A stretch of 64,000 nucleotides of DNA from Nonomuraea sp. SYSU D8015 (lineage in GTDB: Bacteria; Actinomycetota; Actinomycetes; Streptosporangiales; Streptosporangiaceae): contig NZ_VJYI01000007.1 of assembly GCF_008065375.1 (NCBI RefSeq), forward strand, positions 124,001 to 188,000, written 5' to 3'. The notes under the pieces were generated by a model, which was not told the origin of the DNA, did not search any database, and saw only the letters and a list, made by a program, of their open reading frames with translations. The first letter of the stretch is position 1. Every line of letters begins with the position of its first letter. The position numbers were made by a program, and so were the translations under genes. Positions 58,797-64,000 of this stretch are shown piece after piece.

Positions 58797-58965
58797 CGGG
58801 CTCCATGGCCGCAGCCGGGGCCACCAGGCGGGCACGGCCCGACGGAATGCCTCGTAGTCTGCGCCGAATCGGCGTTTCAGGGTCGGTTCCTCGTACCAGC
58901 GCACGAACGCCGCCGTCACCGCCCATCCGGCGGCCGCGTACAGGAGCAGGCCGTCTTCGGCAGCC
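58797..58965 (-). pseudogene. C-terminal fragment of an isoprenylcysteine methyltransferase-like membrane protein
   Basis: The minus strand reads LLLYAAAGWAVTAAFVRWYE, EPTLKRRFGADYEAFRRAVP, AWWPRLRPW and then a stop. The E-E-P...FG-x-x-Y-x-x-Y/F...V-P-x-W-x-P pattern is the cofactor-binding end of ICMT/phospholipid methyltransferases. Upstream of about 58965 the sequence belongs to a TetR fragment on the other strand, so the gene is truncated. Confidence 0.6.
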
Positions 58966-59411
58966 GCGACGGCCTGCTCGCCACCATGTTCGACCGGTAC
59001 GTCCCCGTGCCCGACCTGGAGGCGCTGGCCGCCCATCCCCCTGAGCGCTTCGAGGAGACCGTCCACGCCGTCTACACGGCACTGGCCGAGGCTTTCGCCC
59101 GGGAGCCGCGGGTGCTGCCGGCCCTCTTCGGCGACCTGTTCACCCGCCCCGACGGCACGGCCGCCCGGATGTTGAAGGCCAACCTGCCCAGGATGTTCGC
59201 CAGCCTCGGCACCCTGCTGACCACGCAGATCCAAGCCGGCCGGCTGCGGCCGCTCCCGCTGCCGGTCCTCATCCAGCTCATGATCGGTCCGATGGCAGGG
59301 CACATGCTGTTGCGTCTCGTGCTGCAGGACGCGCTGGGGAACGTACTGCCTCCGGTTGACGAGTCCGCACGGGCATTCGCCGAGGCGTTCATCCGCGCCA
59401 CCGCCCCGTGA
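58960..59411 (+). pseudogene. TetR regulator C-terminal fragment (HTH lost)
   Basis: The frame reads FGSRDGLLATMFDRYVPVPD, FEETVHAVYTALAEAFAREP, ARMLKANLPRMFASLGTLLT and ends naturally at 59411. The first residues are the end of the TetR recognition region (YYHFGSRDGLLAA-type), but helices 1-3 are missing and replaced by the ICMT-like fragment on the opposite strand. DNA binding is not possible. Confidence 0.65.
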
Positions 59412-59447
59412 GGTCGCCCCACAGGGTGGTGACGGGCCATTTTCCGG

Positions 59448-60035
59448 TCAGTGGGATGTTCGCGGGGGTTGGGGGACGGACCCGCACAGGTACGTGGCTC
59501 CCTCGACCATCTGCGGGGTCAGCCTGATTCCGGTCAGGTGCTCGGCCAGGACGAACCCGGGTCCCTCGTGGGGATAGGCGTGCCGGTGGTCGGACTCGAT
59601 GCGGCGCATGATCTGCGCGAGCTCGTCCGGCACCTCCTCCGAGTAGCCCTCTTGGGCGTAGAAGGCGAAGCGGATCTCCCCGTCCTCGATCCAGTAGAAG
59701 GAGTCCAGGCCCTTGACGTCGAGGTAGTACTGGGAGACCAGCCGGGTGCCGGCCGACAGCGGCAGGAGGATCTCCTCGGAGGGGGCGATCTCGGCCAAGG
59801 TCTCGACGATGAGCGTCCAGGCGCCGACAGCCGCGACGCCGAAGAAGAGGCCGCCGTCGTCGAACCTGCGGAGAGCCTGGTCTTCCAGCTCGTTGGCCGT
59901 CATGGGCACGAAGTGCTCGACTCGGCCGCCTAATCGGGCTATCAGCTGCTCCGGTGTCAGGCCGTGGACGTAGGTGAAGCCGTAGGAGCCCGCCAACAGG
60001 GGGAAGCGCTCCTCGGAGAGCCATTCGAAGGTCAT
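59448..60035 (-). CDS. DUF6461 family protein
   Basis: This 195-residue cytoplasmic protein matches DUF6461, an actinobacterial family of unknown role. Characteristic parts are GSYGFTYVHGLTPEQLIARL, FFGVAAVGAWTLIVETLAEI, LPLSAGTRLVSQYYLDVKGL and FYWIEDGEIRFAFYAQEGYS. No membrane helix or signal peptide is present. It diverges from the ECF sigma factor operon. Confidence 0.85.
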   Translation of the reverse strand: MTFEWLSEERFPLLAGSYGFTYVHGLTPEQLIARLGGRVEHFVPMTANELEDQALRRFDDGGLFFGVAAVGAWTLIVETLAEIAPSEEILLPLSAGTRLVSQYYLDVKGLDSFYWIEDGEIRFAFYAQEGYSEEVPDELAQIMRRIESDHRHAYPHEGPGFVLAEHLTGIRLTPQMVEGATYLCGSVPQPPRTSH

Positions 60036-60279
60036 CCCGGCATACTGGCAGTTCCAGCCGACACCTTCGGCAGGGAAGCGCCCTCGGGCGCGCCCGGAGC
60101 CGACAGCGAGCCCGTTGTGATGCGGAGGACGGCCGGTGTCACATGTGGGGCGTCGGCGGTGCTCTACAGGTGTGGACGTTGTTGGGCATGGTGGGAGCGC
60201 ACCGGCCGCCGCGCTGCCGGTCGGCCTGTCCGGTGAAGGACACGGCGCGGTGATCAGGCGAGCCGAGCGGAAGGACGGC

Positions 60280-60819
60280 GTGGTGGTGTCGAGTCCTCCG
60301 GGACGAGGGGCTGTCCGAGCCGACCTCGAACAGGTCTTCCGTACGGCCTATCCGCGGGTCGTCGCGGTCGCCGCCCGGGTGCTCGGTTCCCGGGACGAGG
60401 CCGAGGACGTGGCTCAGGAGGTGTTCCTGACGTTCGGGCGCTCCTCGGTGCCGGCCGGCGAGGCCCTGGGATGGTTGTCCGTCGCCGCGGCGCACACCGC
60501 GCTGAACCACCTCCGCTCCGGCCGTCGTCGCGCCTCCCGGGAAGAGGCCGCCCGGGGACAGGCCCCCGACGGCGGCGATGCCGTCTCCCCGGACGTCGCC
60601 GACGCGGTCGTGACCCGCGACGAGCGCCGCCGCGTGCGGGCGGCGCTGGCGCGGCTGCCCCGCAGGCAGGCCGTCGCCCTCGTCCTGCGGCACAGCGGCC
60701 TCAGCTACGCCGAGGTCGCCGCCGCCCTCGATCTTTCCCCCGGCAGCGTCGGCACCACCGTGCGACGCGCCGAGTCCGCCTTGCGCAAGGAGTTGAACCG
60801 TCATGCGTCATCCGACTGA
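60280..60819 (+). CDS. ECF-type RNA polymerase sigma factor
   Basis: This 179-residue sigma factor has region 2 (LEQVFRTAYPRVVAVAARVL then GSRDEAEDVAQEVFLTF) and region 4 (ALARLPRRQAVALVLRHSGL then SYAEVAAALDLSPGSVGTTV). I place the start at the first GTG of a GTGGTGGTG run (60280), with GGAAGGA about 5 nt upstream. A longer frame back to 60136 has no ribosome site. It overlaps the anti-sigma-like gene by 17 nt, so both are made together. It probably drives its own operon. Confidence 0.9.
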   Translation: MVVSSPPGRGAVRADLEQVFRTAYPRVVAVAARVLGSRDEAEDVAQEVFLTFGRSSVPAGEALGWLSVAAAHTALNHLRSGRRRASREEAARGQAPDGGDAVSPDVADAVVTRDERRRVRAALARLPRRQAVALVLRHSGLSYAEVAAALDLSPGSVGTTVRRAESALRKELNRHASSD

Positions 60820-61888
60820 CGGCACGCTGCGCCGGCTCCTGGACGAGCCGGCCGGCGTCGCCGACGCCGACCGCGAGCACGTCGCGGACTGCCCGGTGTG
60901 CCTGTCGGCACTGGCTGCCGCTCAGGAGGACGCGGCGCTCGCCGCCGCCGCGCTGGACGCCGAATTCACCGTGGACGTGGAGGCGGGCTGGCACCGCCTC
61001 TCACGCGAACTCGCGGTCGAGGGGCGGCGGGCGGCCACGGCCGCGCCCGCTCGGCGGTGGCGTGCGAAGCTGCGCAGCCCGGTGGTCGCCATCTTCGGCG
61101 TCGCCGCCCTCCTCATCGGGGGTGGCGCCGCGGCCGCCGCGGACTGGCTGCCGATCTTCCGGACCGAGCAGATCACGCCGGTCACCGCCCCCGCGGCCGA
61201 CCTGGTCAAAATGCCCGAGCTTTCCGCCTTCGGCGAGGTCGAGGTGACCGAAAAGATCAACATCCGCCCGGTCGCCGACGCCGCCGCCGCGGAGAAGGCC
61301 ACCGGTCTCTCCGTCCCGCGGGCGGGCGAGCTGCCCCGCGGCGTCACGGGAAAGCCCACGTACCACGTCGCCGGCCGGGTGAGCGCGATGTTCACCTTCT
61401 CGGCGGAGAAGGCGGCGCAGACCGCTGCGGCAGCCGGCAGGACGGCGCCGCCGGCGCCCCCTGGCCTCGACGGCAGCCGGTTCCGGTTGGTCGCCGGCCC
61501 GGGGCTCGCCGCGGTCTGGTCGGAAGGCCGCCCCGTCCCGGCCCTGATCGTGGCGCGCGCGGTCGCACCCACCGCGTACTCCTCGGGCGTCCCGTTCCAG
61601 ACGGCCCGCGACTACCTGCTCTCCTTGCAGGTTCTGCCGGAGAACGTCGCGTCGCAGCTGCGCAGCTTCTCCGGCGACGGGACGACGCTGCCCCTGTTCC
61701 AGTCGGTCGAGAAACTGGCCGTCTCCGCCGCCGACGTCGGCGGAACCCCGGCCACGGTGCTCGCCTCGCGGCACGGCACGATGGCGGGCGTGGTCTGGAT
61801 GCAAGACGGTGCCGTCACCGTGGTGGCCGGCTCGTTGAGCGCCGACGAGGTGCTCTCGGTGGCCCGCGGGCTGAGGTGGCACCGATGA
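60803..61888 (+). CDS. Anti-sigma factor-like membrane protein with zinc motif
   Basis: This 361-residue protein has an N-terminal zinc anti-sigma motif (REHVADCPVC, H-x3-C-x2-C, near residue 26). A transmembrane helix follows near residues 95-115 (PVVAIFGVAALLIGGGAAAA). The extracytoplasmic part of about 240 residues is a candidate sensor domain with no family I recognise. It would hold the ECF sigma factor inactive at the membrane until a signal arrives. It overlaps the sigma gene by 17 nt and the ABC ATPase gene by 4 nt. Confidence 0.88.
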   Translation: MRHPTDGTLRRLLDEPAGVADADREHVADCPVCLSALAAAQEDAALAAAALDAEFTVDVEAGWHRLSRELAVEGRRAATAAPARRWRAKLRSPVVAIFGVAALLIGGGAAAAADWLPIFRTEQITPVTAPAADLVKMPELSAFGEVEVTEKINIRPVADAAAAEKATGLSVPRAGELPRGVTGKPTYHVAGRVSAMFTFSAEKAAQTAAAAGRTAPPAPPGLDGSRFRLVAGPGLAAVWSEGRPVPALIVARAVAPTAYSSGVPFQTARDYLLSLQVLPENVASQLRSFSGDGTTLPLFQSVEKLAVSAADVGGTPATVLASRHGTMAGVVWMQDGAVTVVAGSLSADEVLSVARGLRWHR

Positions 61889-62871
61889 ACGCGGACTCCG
61901 CCGGAGCCCTGTCCCTCGACCCCGCGGAGCGGCTGCTCGCCGAGCTGCCTGCCGCCCCGGCGGTGTGGTGCTCGGGCCTGCGCAAGCGATACCGGCGGCG
62001 CACCGCGGTCGCCGACGTGTCCTTCACCGTCGGCCGCGGCGAGGTGATGGGCCTGCTCGGGCCGAACGGGGCAGGCAAGACCACCGTCATCAAGATCCTG
62101 CTCGGCCTGGTCCGGCCCGACGCGGGCGACGTGCTGCTGCTCGGGCGGCCGGCGCGGGACCCGCGCGCCCGGGCGCGCGTCGGTTACCTGCCGGAGCTCT
62201 TCAGGTACCAGCCGTGGCTCACCGCCGCCGAGGTGCTGGACCTGCACGTCCGGCTGGCAGGCGCCGCGGTGCCGGCTCAAGAGCGGCGCGAGTGCCTGGC
62301 CGCCGTCGGCCTCGCGGACCGCGCCGGCGACCGGGTGGGAGGCTTCTCCAAGGGCATGCAGCAGCGCCTCGGGCTGGCCGTCGCGCTGGTGGCCCGCCCT
62401 GAGCTCGTCGTCCTCGACGAGCCGACGAGCGCCCTGGACCCGATCGGCCGGGCCGACGTCCGGGACCTGCTGCTGTCCCTCAAGGCCCGGCAGGTCGCCG
62501 TCCTGCTCAACTCCCACCTCCTCGGCGAGGTCGAGCGGGTCTGCGACCGGGTCGTCATCCTCGACAAGGGCCAGGTCGCCGCATCGGGCACCCTGGGGGA
62601 GCTGCTCGGCCGGCGCGAGCTGCGGCTGCGGCTCGACGGGGTCAGCGCGGAGGCGGAGGCACGGCTGGCCGTCGCGGGCCCGCTCACCCGCAGCGGCGGC
62701 TCGTTCACCGTCGCGCTGCCCGCCGACCAGGACGCCACCACCGTGCCGGACCTCGTCGCCGACCTGGTCGGGCTCGGGGTGCGCGTGCACGCCGTCGAGC
62801 CCGTGCGGATCAGCCTCGAGGAGCGGCTGCTGGACATCCTCCGCGCCGATCCCGGAGAGGACCGTCGATGA
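61885..62871 (+). CDS. ABC transporter ATP-binding protein
   Basis: This 328-residue ATPase has Walker A ([10 protein letters not shown]), signature (FSKGMQQRLGLA, where Lys replaces the second Gly of LSGGQ), Walker B (LVVLDEPTSALDP) and the switch His (LLNSHLLGEVERV). A C-terminal extension of about 90 residues resembles those of ABC-2 exporters such as the NatA/CcmA type. It is coupled by ATGA overlaps to the genes on both sides and pairs with the following permease. Confidence 0.93.
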   Translation: MNADSAGALSLDPAERLLAELPAAPAVWCSGLRKRYRRRTAVADVSFTVGRGEVMGLLGPNGAGKTTVIKILLGLVRPDAGDVLLLGRPARDPRARARVGYLPELFRYQPWLTAAEVLDLHVRLAGAAVPAQERRECLAAVGLADRAGDRVGGFSKGMQQRLGLAVALVARPELVVLDEPTSALDPIGRADVRDLLLSLKARQVAVLLNSHLLGEVERVCDRVVILDKGQVAASGTLGELLGRRELRLRLDGVSAEAEARLAVAGPLTRSGGSFTVALPADQDATTVPDLVADLVGLGVRVHAVEPVRISLEERLLDILRADPGEDRR

Positions 62872-63713
62872 CCGCCCGGATCGTGCTCGCCTTCGCCGCC
62901 CTCACCCTCCAGGAGGCCGCCCGCCGGCGCGTGGTGCGCTCGCTCGCCGTGATGACGATCGTGCTGCTCGCGCTCAGCGCCTGGGGGTTCTCCCGGCTCG
63001 ACGCGGAGTTCGGCACGTTCACCAGCGGAGAGGCGCGAATGGCCGCCACCCAGGTGCTCAACCTGGTGATGTTCGGCCTGAGCCTGATCGCCGCACTCGG
63101 CACGGCGTTCCTGGCCGGCCCCACCGTGGCCGGCGAGATCGAGTCGGGGACGTCGCTGGCGATGCTGGCGCGGCCGGTCCGCCGCTCGTCGGTGCTGCTG
63201 GGCAAGTGGCTGGGGCTGGTGGCCTTCGGCAGCGGCTTCGTGGTCGTGGCCGGGCTCACCCAGTTCGGCATCGTCTGGGCCACCGTCGACTACTGGCCAC
63301 CGCAGCCGGTGACCGGTCTGGCGCTGCTCGGGGCGCAGACGACCGTGCTGCTCACCCTGGGCCTGCTGCTGTCCACCGTCATCTCACCGATGGCGTCGGG
63401 CATCGTGGCGGTCGGCCTCTTCGGCGCGACGTGGATCGCCGGCGTGGTCGGCGGGGTGGGCCAGGCTCTCGGCAACGAGGGCGTGGCCCTGGTCGGCACC
63501 GTCTCCCGGATGCTGCTGCCGACGGACGGTCTGTGGCGCGGGGCCATGCACGGGCTCCAGGACCCGGCCCTGCTGGAGCAGTTCCCCGCGTTCGGCGACT
63601 TCCCGTTCCTGAGCCAGGCCCCGGTCACGACCGCATACCTCGCCTGGGCCGGCCTGTGGGTCGTCCTGGTCCTCGGGGTCGCGGCGCTGGTCTTCTGGCG
63701 CCGCGACCTGTGA
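62868..63713 (+). CDS. ABC-2 type permease
   Basis: This 281-residue inner-membrane protein has about six transmembrane helices (SLAVMTIVLLALSAWGFSRL; LVMFGLSLIAALGTAFLAGP). A conserved cytoplasmic segment GEIESGTSLAMLARPVRRSS is typical of ABC-2 exporters, where the E-x-G-T segment contacts the ATPase. It completes the sigma/anti-sigma/ABC operon and is followed by a terminator. The exported substrate is unknown; control by a cell-envelope sigma factor suggests a stress-related lipid or peptide. Confidence 0.92.
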   Translation: MTARIVLAFAALTLQEAARRRVVRSLAVMTIVLLALSAWGFSRLDAEFGTFTSGEARMAATQVLNLVMFGLSLIAALGTAFLAGPTVAGEIESGTSLAMLARPVRRSSVLLGKWLGLVAFGSGFVVVAGLTQFGIVWATVDYWPPQPVTGLALLGAQTTVLLTLGLLLSTVISPMASGIVAVGLFGATWIAGVVGGVGQALGNEGVALVGTVSRMLLPTDGLWRGAMHGLQDPALLEQFPAFGDFPFLSQAPVTTAYLAWAGLWVVLVLGVAALVFWRRDL

Positions 63714-63717
63714 GCCA

Positions 63718-63749
63718 GGGGCCGCCTCCGTACGGCGGCGGCCCCTTTT
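63718..63749. terminator. Rho-independent terminator
   Basis: GGGGCCGCC (63718-63726) pairs with GGCGGCCCC (63737-63745), followed directly by TTTT. It lies between the convergent ABC permease gene and the GDPD gene, only a few bases after each stop, and probably serves mainly the plus strand. Confidence 0.8.
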
Positions 63750-63752
63750 CCC

Positions 63753-64000
63753 CTACTCCTGGCCCTCTTCGGGAAGGCCGTTGTCGAACTGCTTCGGCTG
63801 GACGTGCTTGTGCGGCCCGCCCCGCTCGGCCTTCGCCAGGGCGGCGGTGTCGGGGTAGTCGGTGACGAAGGCGTCCACGCCCAGGTCCAGGTGCGCGCGG
63901 TACTCCGCCAGCGCGTCACCGTGGTCGTTCGGGTTCTGGCCCCGGCGCAGTTGCAGGGGCAGGAACTGGTTCTCGCTGCGGAAGGTGTACACGCCGATCT
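63753..64000 (-). CDS. Glycerophosphodiester phosphodiesterase, C-terminal part (5' end outside window)
   Basis: The visible 81 codons are the end of a GDPD-family TIM barrel: VYTFRSENQFLPLQLRRGQN, ALAEYRAHLDLGVDAFVTDY and PDTAALAKAERGG. The DAFVTDYPD segment is the conserved last strand. These enzymes release glycerol 3-phosphate from phospholipid head groups, often outside the cell. The N-terminus with the metal-binding site and any signal peptide lies beyond the window edge. Confidence 0.88.
   Translation of the reverse strand, partial: IGVYTFRSENQFLPLQLRRGQNPNDHGDALAEYRAHLDLGVDAFVTDYPDTAALAKAERGGPHKHVQPKQFDNGLPEEGQE

Noticed and set aside
1-64000. tRNA genes, CRISPR arrays, prophage or biosynthetic cluster core
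   Set aside because: I saw no cloverleaf-like sequences, regularly spaced repeats, phage structural genes or PKS/NRPS/terpene signatures; short or divergent tRNAs could be missed by eye.

Overview
This window is high-GC DNA from an actinomycete. Many genes start with GTG, genes are often coupled by 4-nt overlaps, and there is a complete conservon (sensor kinase, roadblock, DUF742, GTPase), a large AAA/LuxR regulator, FUSC and DUF6081/DUF6461-type genes. Together these suggest a Streptosporangiaceae-like organism such as Nonomuraea, but species cannot be fixed from the sequence. No rRNA, tRNA, CRISPR array, prophage or antibiotic-synthase core is visible.

Region 1 (1-19158) is a catabolic locus for a complex, probably acidic polysaccharide. 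A Gfo/Idh/MocA oxidoreductase (cut by the window edge) diverges from a ROK regulator. Four minus-strand genes follow: a secreted DUF4091 glycosidase-like protein, a DUF2264 protein, a LacI regulator and a sugar isomerase/epimerase-like protein. Divergent from these runs a long plus-strand operon: sugar-binding lipoprotein, two permeases, a TIM-barrel protein of unknown activity, two D-2-hydroxyacid dehydrogenases, a secreted BNR_4 beta-propeller with the residue pattern of ulvan-lyase-type polysaccharide lyases, an enolase-superfamily sugar-acid dehydratase-like enzyme, and a DUF6081 protein. LacI-type palindromes sit at the two promoter regions. The likely logic is cleavage outside the cell, ABC import (no dedicated ATPase gene present) and intracellular sugar-acid processing.

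Region 2 (19.2-32.6 kb) holds a TetR regulator, a secreted protein made of two repeats, a DrrAB-type exporter, a scrambled patch of gene remnants (esterase, GntR/FCD, tyrosine recombinase), a FUSC membrane protein, a large LuxR/AAA regulator, and a divergent metallo-hydrolase/carboxylesterase/RidA-remnant operon. Region 3 (32.7-40 kb) is a plastic zone. It contains an intact IS701-family element with 16-bp inverted repeats and a CTAA target duplication, an AAA ATPase, a MerR regulator with a SoxR-like operator, and at least five decayed genes (MHS transporter, Ser/Thr kinase, zinc-type alcohol dehydrogenase, SDR, resolvase tail).

Region 4 (40-57 kb) returns to intact genes: an AraC regulator, a beta-lactamase-fold esterase behind paired TetR-type operators, a Gfo/Idh oxidoreductase, a secreted metalloprotease-ricin lectin fusion, a DUF1838 protein, the conservon, an enoyl-CoA hydratase, a WYL regulator divergent from an epoxide hydrolase/DUF1697 pair, an MFS transporter, and an NmrA-like protein divergent from a TetR regulator. 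Region 5 (57-64 kb) has a frameshifted TIGR02452 (PARG-like) gene, a MarR regulator, a second cluster of gene remnants, a DUF6461 protein, and a coupled four-gene operon (ECF sigma factor, zinc anti-sigma-like protein, ABC ATPase, ABC permease). That operon is closed by a clear terminator before a partial glycerophosphodiester phosphodiesterase gene.
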